Below are positions 49,896 to 58,353 of a DNA stretch of 64,000 nucleotides, one piece after another (the stretch's first letter is position 1; every line of letters begins with the position of its first letter). Source of the stretch: an uncultured Lachnospiraceae bacterium. Its GTDB lineage: Bacteria; Bacillota; Clostridia; Lachnospirales; Lachnospiraceae. The translations under genes were made by a program, and so were the position numbers. Under the pieces are notes generated by a model. That model was not told the origin of the DNA. It worked only from the letters and a program-made list of their open reading frames with translations, and did not search any database. Location of the stretch: contig CAJUDE010000004.1 in the NCBI GenBank assembly GCA_910585295.1, positions 27,112-91,111 of the forward strand. The letters are read 5' to 3'.

Positions 49896-52800
49896 TTACA
49901 CCAATATTTTATCTAATGTCCCAAACAGCACTTTAACGTTGATAGGTTTCGCCAAATGCCCATTCATCCCGGCCGCCATAGCCTCCTGTTTATCTTCCTC
50001 AAAAGCATTTGCCGTCATGGCAAGGATTGGGACAGAGGCCAATTCCTTATTGTCCAGGCTGCGGATTGCCTTGGTCGCCTCATACCCGTTCATCACAGGC
50101 ATCCGCACATCCATCAAGACTAACTGGTAATAGCCCGGCTCAGAAGCTTTTAGCATATCCACTGCAATTTGGCCGTTTGAAGCTATTTCAATGGTAAATC
50201 CAGCGTCCCCCAAAATCACTTTCGCAATTTCCTGGTTCAGTTCATTATCCTCTGCCAATAAGATACGCCCAGTATAGCATTTTGATACATTTTCATCCAA
50301 GTCTGGCTCCCCGCCGTCGTCCCCATCCACAATGGAATGCAGGCAGCTACGCAGTTCTGACAGGAACAGGGGCTTGCTGCAAAATGCTGTAATCCCTGCT
50401 TCTTTCGCCTCCTCTTCAATGTCCAGCCAATCATATGCCGTCAATAGGATAATTGGCACATCTTCGCCCATCTCCTTGCGGATCCTCCTGGTGACTTCAA
50501 TGCCATTCATGTCTGGCAGCATCCAGTCAATTACGTATACTGTGTAAATATCATTCCTCATAACCGCCTGATGCGTCCTAAGCAGCGCCTCTTTGCCAGA
50601 CAATGTCCACTCTGCGCGCATCCCAATCTGCCCTAACATATAAGTAACGCTGTCGCAGGTATTAAAGTCGTCATCCACAACCAAAGCCCTGCAATTCTTG
50701 AGTTCTGGAATATCCTGCGGCTCTTTTGCCCCAGTGTGCAGGCGGAAGTCAAAGCAAAGGGATACTTCTGTCCCGGTACCCTGCACGCTTTTCACCTCAA
50801 TGGTGCCGTTCATCATGTCCACAATATTTTTGGTAATCGCCATCCCAAGCCCGGTACCCTGGATCCCGCTGTTTGTGCTGCTCCTCTCCCGCTCAAATGG
50901 CTCAAAGATGCGAGCCACAAATTCCTCGCTCATGCCAATCCCGGTGTCCTTAATATCAAATTTATACTTGGCATAGCCTTTTGGCGCGCCTGGCTTCTCT
51001 GTCACGCGCATACTGATAATGCCGCCTGTCCCAGTATATTTCACCGCATTGCTTAACAGGTTCAGCAGCACCTGGTTCAGCCGCAGCTTATCGCAATAAA
51101 TTTCTTCATCCAGCACATCCACGGCATCTATATACAATTCAAGCTGCTTTGCATGGACGTCCGCCTGTAGGATGCTGCGCAGCCCATGCAGGATATCAGG
51201 CAGGCGGCAGGGATTTTCATCTAAATGCATTTTGCCGCTCTCAATCCGGCTCATATCCAGCACATCGTTGATTAAGCTGAGCAAATGGTTCCCTGAGGTC
51301 ATTATTTTCTTAAGGTATTCCTCTACCTGCTCCTTATAATCAAGATGCGTAATGGCAAGGGTGGTAAACCCTACAATAGCGTTCATGGGCGTGCGGATGT
51401 CGTGGGACATATTGGATAAAAAGACGCTCTTTGCCTTATTTGCCCGGTTTGCCTGCATCAGGGCGTTTTCCAATAGGTTTTTCTTCTCTAACTCGCTTCG
51501 CGTCTCTTCATCCACGCTGCGGAAGCCCAAAACCACATTATGCTGGCCTCCCCATTCCCCAATGCGCACTGCCTTTAATTGGAAATATTTCATTTCCCCC
51601 TGAAAGACAGCCCGGTAATTTACATGGTGCATCCTCCGCCCTGCCATCTCTTGTTTCAAATGTTCTGCCGAAGAGAATTCCTGCACCATCTGCTTGTCCT
51701 CTTCCTGCACATACTCCTCAATATATTGCTCCATGCATTGCTGAAAACATATTTTCCCATCTGGCCCTTGGGCAAACGCCTGCCCGTCCGCCTCTTTATT
51801 GCGCAGCGGGATCCCTATGCCTGTATCCAGGTCAACATAGCAAATAATGCTGTAATCTATGCCCAAAGCCTGAATCAATTCTGTATGGCGCCTTTCATTC
51901 TCCTTTTCCTCTAATTTCTGGGCTGTGCAGTCCAGCAGGAAACGCTGGTAAAATAATTCCCCATTCTCTTTTAAGAGCTTAACGTTACCCATGATATGCA
52001 GGACATCCCCATTTTTGTGCTGCACCCGGTACTCTATGCTTACGCTGTCCCCTTCGTTTTTCAGCATTTTTATGCATTCCTGAAGCTTCTGCCTGTCCTC
52101 ATCCAGCACCGACCCCGCAACCAAGTCAAAGCCGTCCTCCATCATTTCCTCCTGGGACCCATACCCCAAGATATTCAAAGCCGCCCGGTTAATGCTAAGG
52201 ACATGCGCCCCATCTGTGGAATGGCACACCACCCCACAGTCAATCGTAGTGAAGATTTTTTCCAGCGTTTGGTTCTTTCGGACAATCTCCTGTTCATACG
52301 CCCGTTCCTGGGTCACGTCAATGCCTACGCCTGCCGTCCCCATTACGCTGCCGTCTAAATCGTACAGGGGGGACTTATATGTCATAAGCGTCCGCGTCCC
52401 CGCCCCGGTTTGGATCACTTCTTCGGACACGCAGGTTTTCCTGGTTTCCATCACCACCCGTTCAGATTCTATGCAAGCAGGGTCGTCATGCTCCACATCC
52501 CAGATATAGGCATGCCCCCTCCCTTCCACTTGCTGATGGCTTTTGTTGACTGTCCTGCAAAAACTGTCGTTGACTTTCTTGTGGATGCCGTTTTTGTCTT
52601 TATACCAGACCAGGTTTGGCACACTGTTTAAGGCCGTCTCAAGATAATGGCTGGTTTGCCAAAAATCTTTGCCCATTTTGCAGCTTTGCTGCCACCTTAA
52701 GAACCGGAATTTTACTTCTTCCTCTGACATTGGGGCAATCCATAGGTCTTTGACCTTTGATAAATCTTTTGGCAGGAGGCTTTTCTGGCCTATGTCCATA

Positions 52801-53039
52801 AGCATGACCAATTCTGCCTTTTCTTGCTTCGCCATTATCAGTGACATCACCGCGGCTCCATCCGCGAACCCCTCTAAATTTGCCAGGACCACATCCGCTT
52901 TTGCCGCCAGCTCCTCCTGCAGCCCTTCACTTTCCAAAAATTCATGTGTAAAATGTTCCAGCGGGGGCATCCTTTTTATTGTTTCAAAAGTACTGCATGC
53001 CCGTCCCAATAAATAAAATTGCAAATGGCAATGGTACAT
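49896..53039 (-). CDS. Soluble hybrid histidine kinase with PAS domains and two receivers
   Basis: 1047 residues without membrane helices. The N-terminal 110 residues look like a degenerate receiver. PAS domains lie at about 130-250 (PNLVWYKDKNGIHKKVNDSF) and 255-370 (IDCGVVCHSTDGAHVLSINR), with a third PAS-like region to 500. HisKA has NMSHDIRTPMNAIVGF (about 546), then HATPase (NLLSNAVKYTG, GTGLGMAI). REC1 carries Asp in YVIDWMLPD (about 839) and REC2 in LVLMDVRMPVMNG (about 973). The C-terminal half is closely related to the membrane kinase at 0.4-3.8 kb. It lies 12 bp after the PurF-like gene and 26 bp before the fusion gene. Confidence 0.9.
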   Translation of the reverse strand: MYHCHLQFYLLGRACSTFETIKRMPPLEHFTHEFLESEGLQEELAAKADVVLANLEGFADGAAVMSLIMAKQEKAELVMLMDIGQKSLLPKDLSKVKDLWIAPMSEEEVKFRFLRWQQSCKMGKDFWQTSHYLETALNSVPNLVWYKDKNGIHKKVNDSFCRTVNKSHQQVEGRGHAYIWDVEHDDPACIESERVVMETRKTCVSEEVIQTGAGTRTLMTYKSPLYDLDGSVMGTAGVGIDVTQERAYEQEIVRKNQTLEKIFTTIDCGVVCHSTDGAHVLSINRAALNILGYGSQEEMMEDGFDLVAGSVLDEDRQKLQECIKMLKNEGDSVSIEYRVQHKNGDVLHIMGNVKLLKENGELFYQRFLLDCTAQKLEEKENERRHTELIQALGIDYSIICYVDLDTGIGIPLRNKEADGQAFAQGPDGKICFQQCMEQYIEEYVQEEDKQMVQEFSSAEHLKQEMAGRRMHHVNYRAVFQGEMKYFQLKAVRIGEWGGQHNVVLGFRSVDEETRSELEKKNLLENALMQANRANKAKSVFLSNMSHDIRTPMNAIVGFTTLAITHLDYKEQVEEYLKKIMTSGNHLLSLINDVLDMSRIESGKMHLDENPCRLPDILHGLRSILQADVHAKQLELYIDAVDVLDEEIYCDKLRLNQVLLNLLSNAVKYTGTGGIISMRVTEKPGAPKGYAKYKFDIKDTGIGMSEEFVARIFEPFERERSSTNSGIQGTGLGMAITKNIVDMMNGTIEVKSVQGTGTEVSLCFDFRLHTGAKEPQDIPELKNCRALVVDDDFNTCDSVTYMLGQIGMRAEWTLSGKEALLRTHQAVMRNDIYTVYVIDWMLPDMNGIEVTRRIRKEMGEDVPIILLTAYDWLDIEEEAKEAGITAFCSKPLFLSELRSCLHSIVDGDDGGEPDLDENVSKCYTGRILLAEDNELNQEIAKVILGDAGFTIEIASNGQIAVDMLKASEPGYYQLVLMDVRMPVMNGYEATKAIRSLDNKELASVPILAMTANAFEEDKQEAMAAGMNGHLAKPINVKVLFGTLDKILV

Positions 53040-53050
53040 AACTAATCTCC

Positions 53051-54457
53051 CTACTCCTTTCCATTCCAGCAGTATGTGCAGAGCTTACATTTTTCTAGCC
53101 CTGTCGCCTCCAGCATATCATCCAGCCTGTTAAACCTCAGGGATGTGAATTTCTGTTCTTTGCGCATTTCTTCCACCATTTTCCCATACCTGGCCGTTTC
53201 TGGGTCTGCATATTCCTCTAAAGCTTCTTTTGTGACATTCCCTTTCTCTAACTTATCAATGACGCGCCGGGAAAACAGGTCCATATCTGAGGTAGACCGG
53301 GAAAAATTCAAATATTTACAGCCATACAAAATCGGCGGGCATGCCGGGCGGACATGGACTTGCGTCGCCCCGCTCTGATAGAGGAACTCCACCGTCTCCC
53401 GAAGCTGGGTCCCCCTTACAATAGAATCGTCAATCAATATCATGCTCTTGCCCTTAATCAGGTCTTCCACCGCCAGAAGCTTCATTTTTGCAATTAAGTC
53501 CCGTTTGCTCTGGATTGTTGGCATAAAAGACCTTGGCCAGGTTGGCGTATATTTTATAAATGGCCTGGTAAACGGGATGCCAGATTCATTTGCATAGCCA
53601 ATCGCATGGGGCAGCCCAGAATCTGGGACCCCTGCCACGATATCTGGCTTAACATCGTCCCGCCGCGCCATTTTCCTGCCGCAATGGTAACGCATCTGCT
53701 CCACATTCATCCCTTCATAAGAGCTGGCCGGATACCCGTAATACACCCACAAAAATGTGCAGATTTTCATTTCCTTCCCAGGCTTTACCAATGTTACGCA
53801 GTCTTTCGCCGTCACAGCGGCTACCTCCCCAGGCCCTAACTCCTTATAATCTGAATATCCCAGGTTACGGTAAGCAAAATCCTCAAAAGAAATACAGAAC
53901 GCGCCTTCTTTTTTGCCAATCACCACTGGGGTCCTGCCATACTTGTCCCGCGCGGCATACAGCCCAACTTTATTCATTAAAAGCAATGACAGGGATCCGT
54001 CCACAGACTCCAATGCATATTGTATGCCCTCTACCAGGTTTTCTTTCTGATTGATTAATGCAGCGACCAACTCTGTTGCATTGACCTCCCCGCCGCTTTG
54101 CTCCATAAAATGGGAATGCCCGCAGTCAAATAGCTGCTGGACTAACTGGTCGCTGTTGTTCAGCTTCCCAACTGTGGTGATTGCATAAGTCCCATGGTGG
54201 GACCTTATGATCAAAGGCTGCGGCTCATAATCGGAAATACAGCCAATCCCAAACCATCCCTGCATCTCATTGACGTCTTTATCAAATTTCGTCCGAAACG
54301 GGGCATTCTCAATATTATGGATCGCCCGGTTAAATCCCTTATCGCCATATACCGCCATCCCACCGCGCCGTGTCCCAAGGTGGGAATGGTAATCTATCCC
54401 AAAAAACAAATCAAATACACAATCCTGCTGTGACGCCACGCCAAATATACCGCCCAT
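53051..54457 (-). CDS. PurF-like amidophosphoribosyltransferase paralogue lacking the catalytic Cys
   Basis: 468 residues. PurF normally uses an N-terminal Cys to release ammonia from glutamine and transfers it to PRPP. Here the start reads MGGIFGVASQ, with Gly where Cys should be, and HLGTRRGGMAVYG replaces the usual LQHRGQ segment. The phosphoribosyl half is intact: PRPP loop MILIDDSIVRGTQL and GVPDSGLPHAIGYA. C-terminal Cys pairs (CKLCTYC) resemble the iron-sulfur ligands. It may use free ammonia, a partner glutaminase, or have another role. A longer frame to 54526 lacks a ribosome site. Confidence 0.86.
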   Translation of the reverse strand: MGGIFGVASQQDCVFDLFFGIDYHSHLGTRRGGMAVYGDKGFNRAIHNIENAPFRTKFDKDVNEMQGWFGIGCISDYEPQPLIIRSHHGTYAITTVGKLNNSDQLVQQLFDCGHSHFMEQSGGEVNATELVAALINQKENLVEGIQYALESVDGSLSLLLMNKVGLYAARDKYGRTPVVIGKKEGAFCISFEDFAYRNLGYSDYKELGPGEVAAVTAKDCVTLVKPGKEMKICTFLWVYYGYPASSYEGMNVEQMRYHCGRKMARRDDVKPDIVAGVPDSGLPHAIGYANESGIPFTRPFIKYTPTWPRSFMPTIQSKRDLIAKMKLLAVEDLIKGKSMILIDDSIVRGTQLRETVEFLYQSGATQVHVRPACPPILYGCKYLNFSRSTSDMDLFSRRVIDKLEKGNVTKEALEEYADPETARYGKMVEEMRKEQKFTSLRFNRLDDMLEATGLEKCKLCTYCWNGKE

Positions 54458-54531
54458 TCTATTATCCTCTTTTCTTTCTGTCCTGTTGTATTTTGCCGTT
54501 GCCCCCAATGGGGCAGTTAAATTCAAGTTAT

Positions 54532-54561
54532 ATTATACATGGTATCTATGTCATTGCGCAA
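54532..54561 (-). promoter_or_regulatory. Promoter of the PurF-like gene
   Basis: TTGCGC (54561-54556), 18-bp spacer, TATAAT (54537-54532) on the minus strand; the leader contains the small hairpin GCCCCATTGGGGGC. Confidence 0.55.
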
Positions 54562-54635
54562 TCATTTACAGAAATATTTTCTTAAAATTCCAGAGATTCT
54601 TCCTAAAAAAGTGATGAAAAAGTGAATAGATCCTC

Positions 54636-54664
54636 TGTACATATCATAATACTGCGACTATAAT
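54636..54664 (+). promoter_or_regulatory. Promoter of the osmoprotectant ABC operon
   Basis: TGTACA (54636-54641), 17-bp spacer, TATAAT (54659-54664). It lies 36 bp upstream of the first permease start. Confidence 0.65.
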
Positions 54665-54700
54665 TAAGTACAGCCCAAGAGGGAGGTGAAAAATTACACG

Positions 54701-55339
54701 ATGTTAAGCCAATTGATAGAATATTTCCATAATAACAGCGGCAGGTTCTTTCAAATGCTCACAGGCCATATCCGAATCAGCGCATGCGCTTTAGCCATTG
54801 CCGCCTTAATTGCTGTGCCTGCCGGGTTTTTGTGCGTCCGCTTCCACAAGCTGCACCAGCCAGCCACGATGTTTTTTGGGTTCCTTCGGATTATCCCAAG
54901 CCTTGCAATCTTACTGCTGATGCTCCCAATTATAGGGACTGGCGCCATGCCGGCGACCATAGCCTTGGTTCTTTTAGCAATCCCGCCTATTTTAGAAAAT
55001 ACAGCGGCAGGGCTTGACGGGGTTGCGCCTTTTTTGCTGGAAACTGCAGAAGGGCTTGGGATGTCCCCTAGGCAGGTTTGGGCAAACGTCCGCTTTCCCC
55101 TGGCGCTCCCGCTGATTTTTACTGGCATAAAAACGGCGGCCGTGGAAATCATTGCCAGCGCGGCCCTGGCGGCAAGAATAGGCGCAGGTGGATTAGGGGA
55201 TCTTATTTTTACTGGCATTGGCTTATTCCGCACCGATTTGCTGTTAATTGGCGGCGGTTCCGTTGCCCTTTTATCCTTATCCACTGGATTTTTCTTCTCC
55301 CTGCTTGAGAAAATATGTTTAAAATACAAAAGAATCTAA
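54701..55339 (+). CDS. Osmoprotectant ABC transporter permease, OpuBB-like
   Basis: About 212 residues with six membrane helices. The binding-protein-dependent permease signature with EAA-like loop appears as ETAEGLGMSPRQVWANVRFPLALP. FLRIIPSLAILLLMLP and ISSAALAARIGAGGLGD-type segments match the glycine betaine/carnitine/choline (OpuB/OpuC) family. GGGAGG stands 12-14 bases before the ATG at 54701; a GTG at 54686 overlaps the ribosome site and is rejected. First of four genes of one transporter. Confidence 0.9.
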   Translation: MLSQLIEYFHNNSGRFFQMLTGHIRISACALAIAALIAVPAGFLCVRFHKLHQPATMFFGFLRIIPSLAILLLMLPIIGTGAMPATIALVLLAIPPILENTAAGLDGVAPFLLETAEGLGMSPRQVWANVRFPLALPLIFTGIKTAAVEIIASAALAARIGAGGLGDLIFTGIGLFRTDLLLIGGGSVALLSLSTGFFFSLLEKICLKYKRI

Positions 55340-55353
55340 AGGAGATACTAATT

Positions 55354-56265
55354 ATGAAAACAAAAAAAATGGTTCCCTTCCTGGCTGCTGCAATGCTCTT
55401 TGCCAGCCTTGCCTTCCCCCTGGCTGGATGCGGAGGTTCCGCAAAAAAAGAAATCCGTGTTGGGTCGAAGGATTTTACCGAAGGCTTGATTGTTAGTGAA
55501 ATCTATGCCTTGGCGTTAGAAGACGCAGGCTTTAAAGTGGACAGGAAAATGAATGTTGCCGGCTCTATCGTGCATACTGCAATTACAGGGGATGAATTTG
55601 ACCTCTACCCTGAATACACAGGGACCGCCCTGTTATCTATCCTGCAGATGGAAATGGACAGCGACCCAGACTCTGTTTACCAGACTGTAAAAGAGGAATA
55701 TAACAAACAGTTCGACCTGACCTGGCTAGACTCCACCCAGGTAAATGACCGGAATGGAATTGCCATCCGCACAGAGATTGCAGAGCAATATGGGATTGCC
55801 ACCATGTCAGATTTACAGAAAAATGCAAAGAACATCCGCCTTTGCTCCCAGGGGGAATTTGAGCAGAGGGAAGACGGGCTTCCCGGCCTTGCCAAAGTCT
55901 ATGGGGAATTTGATTTCGCTTCCATCAATTTGTATGACAGCGGGCTAAAATACCAGATTTTAGAAAACGGGGAAGCAGATGCATGCCCAGCCTATTCCAC
56001 CGACGCCCCGCTTGTTGACACAAAGAAGTTCTCCTACCTGGAAGATGACAAAAAATTTTGGCCGCCCTATTATATGGCTCCCGTAGTACGGAATGACATT
56101 TTGGAAAAATATCCTGAAATTGCTGATATTTTAAATAAAGTAAGCGCCAAACTAGACACAGAAACCATGATTGCCTTAAATGCAAAAGTGGACATTGAAA
56201 AACAGGAATATGAGGATGTAGCAAAAGAATTTTACGATTCCATACGCAAGCCAAGTACCCCGTAG
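55354..56265 (+). CDS. Osmoprotectant-binding lipoprotein, OpuBC/OpuCC-like
   Basis: About 303 residues. Lipoprotein signal with lipobox LAGC; mature part begins GGSAKKEIRVGSKDFTEGLIVSEIYALAL, typical of QAT-family betaine/choline binders. NVAGSIVHTAI, DLYPEYTGTALL and APVVRNDILEKYPEI also match. AAAGGAG precedes the ATG at 55354; an earlier in-frame start was rejected. The last codons and the TAG stop (PSTP-stop) come from the REP-like element that begins at 56256. Confidence 0.92.
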   Translation: MKTKKMVPFLAAAMLFASLAFPLAGCGGSAKKEIRVGSKDFTEGLIVSEIYALALEDAGFKVDRKMNVAGSIVHTAITGDEFDLYPEYTGTALLSILQMEMDSDPDSVYQTVKEEYNKQFDLTWLDSTQVNDRNGIAIRTEIAEQYGIATMSDLQKNAKNIRLCSQGEFEQREDGLPGLAKVYGEFDFASINLYDSGLKYQILENGEADACPAYSTDAPLVDTKKFSYLEDDKKFWPPYYMAPVVRNDILEKYPEIADILNKVSAKLDTETMIALNAKVDIEKQEYEDVAKEFYDSIRKPSTP

Positions 56266-56350
56266 CAAGCTACGGGGCATGGCCTGGCTTGTTCTTTTTG
56301 CCCTAACGGGCGGGGCATTTGCACCCATAGGGCAATTACCCTCGCGGCAT
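56256..56350. repeat. REP-like palindromic element, long copy overlapping a gene end
   Basis: Starts with the perfect hairpin CCCCGTAG-CAAG-CTACGGGG, followed by GGCCTGGCTTGTTC and a GGGCGGGGCATTTGCACCCA block, ending CGCGGCAT. It matches the copy at 33195 end to end. Its TAG is the stop codon of the binding-protein gene. It lies inside the operon, before the ATPase gene. Confidence 0.7.
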
Positions 56351-56421
56351 TCGCCAAATATCAGCGCAAACGCGGCTGCTGGCCATTGCCCGCAGGAATA
56401 AATTAGTGGGAGGCTTCTTGT

Positions 56422-57189
56422 ATGGCACATGCAATTGAATTTCAAAATGTAACAAAAACATTCCGCGGTGCAAGCCACAACGCGGTCGACCATGTAAGCT
56501 TTACCATAGAAGAAGGGGAATTCATCACAATCCTAGGTTCCTCTGGCTGTGGGAAAACAACGCTTATGAAAATGGTCAACCGTTTGTATGAGCCTGACAG
56601 CGGGACAATCACCCTGTTCGGCAAAGATTCCTCCACCCTGGACGCCGTACCCTTAAGGCGGAGCATCGGGTATGTGGTACAGCAAATCGGGCTGTTCCCA
56701 CACCTTACTGTCGGCGGGAATATTGCTATGGTCCCAAGCCTGTTAAAATGGGAGAAATCCAAAACAGAAGCGCGGGTGGACGAACTGCTGGCAATGGTCG
56801 GCTTAAGCCCGGATGAGTTTAAACATCGGTACCCAGCCCAGCTTTCCGGCGGCCAGCAGCAGCGTGTAGGGCTTGCCCGGGCATTGGCCGTAGACCCCAA
56901 AATTATGCTGTTGGACGAGCCGTTTGGCGCAATCGACTCTATTACTCGCACCCGGCTTCAAGACGAGCTTCTAGCCCTGCACAAGGGGATGGGAAAAACA
57001 TTCCTGTTTGTGACTCACGACATTGAAGAGGCATTTAAGATGGGTACCAGGGTAATGATTATGAATGAAGGGAAGCTCTTACAGTTTGGCGCCCCTAAAG
57101 ACATAATCCTCCGCCCAGCAGAAGGGTTTGTAAAGTCCTTGGTAGAGTCCGCAAGGGCAAAAGAAGCATTTTGGGAGAAATTTAAATGA
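56422..57189 (+). CDS. Osmoprotectant ABC transporter ATPase, OpuBA-like
   Basis: 255 residues. Walker A is GSSGCGKTTLMK, Q-loop YVVQQIGLFPHLTV, signature LSGGQQQRVGLARAL, Walker B IMLLDEPFGAID and switch FVTHDIEEAF. It ends without the tandem CBS domains that sense ionic strength in OpuA/OpuCA proteins. GGGAGG precedes the ATG. The stop overlaps the start of the next permease by 4 bp (ATGA). Confidence 0.94.
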   Translation: MAHAIEFQNVTKTFRGASHNAVDHVSFTIEEGEFITILGSSGCGKTTLMKMVNRLYEPDSGTITLFGKDSSTLDAVPLRRSIGYVVQQIGLFPHLTVGGNIAMVPSLLKWEKSKTEARVDELLAMVGLSPDEFKHRYPAQLSGGQQQRVGLARALAVDPKIMLLDEPFGAIDSITRTRLQDELLALHKGMGKTFLFVTHDIEEAFKMGTRVMIMNEGKLLQFGAPKDIILRPAEGFVKSLVESARAKEAFWEKFK

Positions 57190-57812
57190 TAGATTATATT
57201 ATGAAGCATTATGATGATTTAATAGCAGCAACGTTAGAACACCTGCTGCTTGTGCTACTGGCTTTGGTAATTTCCCTTATAGTTGCCGCAGCCTTAACCA
57301 TACTATGCAGTTATTCCAAGGCTGCGTCCAACGTAACCCTTGGACTGCTGTCCATGGTATATTCCATCCCAAGCCTTGCCATGTTCGCCTTGCTAATCCC
57401 CCTGACTGGGCTTGGCAGGACAACGGCAGTCACTGTGCTTGTGGTATACAACCAGTACCTTTTGCTGCGTAATTTCCTTGCAGGGTTAGAGAACGTGGAT
57501 GAAAGCATTGTGGAAGCTGCAGTGGGCATGGGGATGGCCCCTATGCAGCTTCTTTTCAAAATCAAGCTGCCATTAGCCAAAAAAGCCATAATTGCCGGAA
57601 TACGCATCGCCCTGGTTGCAACCGTAAGCATCGCCACAATTGCTGCCTCCATCAATGCTGGAGGCCTTGGGGCAATCCTTTTTGACGGGCTTCGCACCAT
57701 GAATTATGCAAAAATTGTATGGGGGAGCGTCTTATCCGCATTGCTTGCCATATCGATTGACGTATTGCTGCGCCTTTTAGAAAAAAAGTGGGAACCAAAT
57801 ACCCCGCCGTAA
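57186..57812 (+). CDS. Osmoprotectant ABC transporter permease, OpuBD-like
   Basis: 208 residues with five or six membrane helices and the EAA-like loop VEAAVGMGMAPMQLLFKIKLPLAKK. MVYSIPSLAMFALLIPLTGLG matches the partner permease. Translation is coupled to the ATPase by an ATGA overlap. The last residues (NTPP) and the TAA stop are again supplied by a REP-like element. Confidence 0.92.
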   Translation: MIDYIMKHYDDLIAATLEHLLLVLLALVISLIVAAALTILCSYSKAASNVTLGLLSMVYSIPSLAMFALLIPLTGLGRTTAVTVLVVYNQYLLLRNFLAGLENVDESIVEAAVGMGMAPMQLLFKIKLPLAKKAIIAGIRIALVATVSIATIAASINAGGLGAILFDGLRTMNYAKIVWGSVLSALLAISIDVLLRLLEKKWEPNTPP

Positions 57813-57865
57813 GCTGCAGGGCAGGGTATGGCTTGTTCTTTTTCCCAAGGGGCGGGGTGTTTGCG
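57800..57865. repeat. REP-like palindromic element, shorter copy overlapping a gene end
   Basis: TACCCCGCCGTAAGCTGCAGGG followed by ATGGCTTGTTCTTTTT and GGGGCGGGGTGTTTGC; similarity to the 56256 copy ends there. Its TAA is the stop of the preceding permease gene. A second palindrome, GGATGCCCCTGC/GCAGGGACATCC, follows at 57874-57901. Confidence 0.65.
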
Positions 57866-57935
57866 GGAATACATGGATGCCCCTGCATTTGCAGGGACAT
57901 CCGCATCTTGCCTGTCCTTTGCAGCCAATAGGCTA

Positions 57936-58268
57936 TTAATGGGCTGCGCCAGCGGCTTTCTTTCGGTATTCTGAAAAATCCACATCCACAAAAGCTAAAA
58001 TCCCTTTTTCCAGGTCTATGCCTGCCGCGCTGTCGTGGACTTTCTGTATTGCCACCGACACATCGGACGGAAGCGGAAGTTTTTCTTTCTTGTCTTCCAT
58101 CGAAATCCCAGCCAACCCAATCGCATCCCTCGCCACCTCAATGGCGTCTGCAAAGCTGTCCCCCTCCATCTGGATTTCCATATCGGGGACACATACCAAG
58201 AAAGGATGCCCCGCCCCATTTCCAACATGGAATATAAACGTTGGGTACACCTGCGTCATATCATCCAC
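57936..58268 (-). CDS. HicB-family antitoxin-like protein without HicA neighbour
   Basis: 110 residues with the HicB partial RNase-H-like fold: VYPTFIFHV, FLVCVPDMEIQMEGDSFADAIEVARDAIGL and FVDVDFSEYRKK. No DNA-binding domain is fused. A HicA toxin gene (about 60 residues with a dsRNA-binding His) is not visible on either side: the REP elements and cyuA are the neighbours. It may be a solitary antitoxin or regulator. Confidence 0.82.
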   Translation of the reverse strand: MDDMTQVYPTFIFHVGNGAGHPFLVCVPDMEIQMEGDSFADAIEVARDAIGLAGISMEDKKEKLPLPSDVSVAIQKVHDSAAGIDLEKGILAFVDVDFSEYRKKAAGAAH

Positions 58269-58353
58269 TCCTTCTCCTTATTGCTTGGGTTATTGAATAT
58301 CCTGCTGCCTTATTTTTCCCCAAAACCTGGATATCATACGCCCAAAAAGGATT

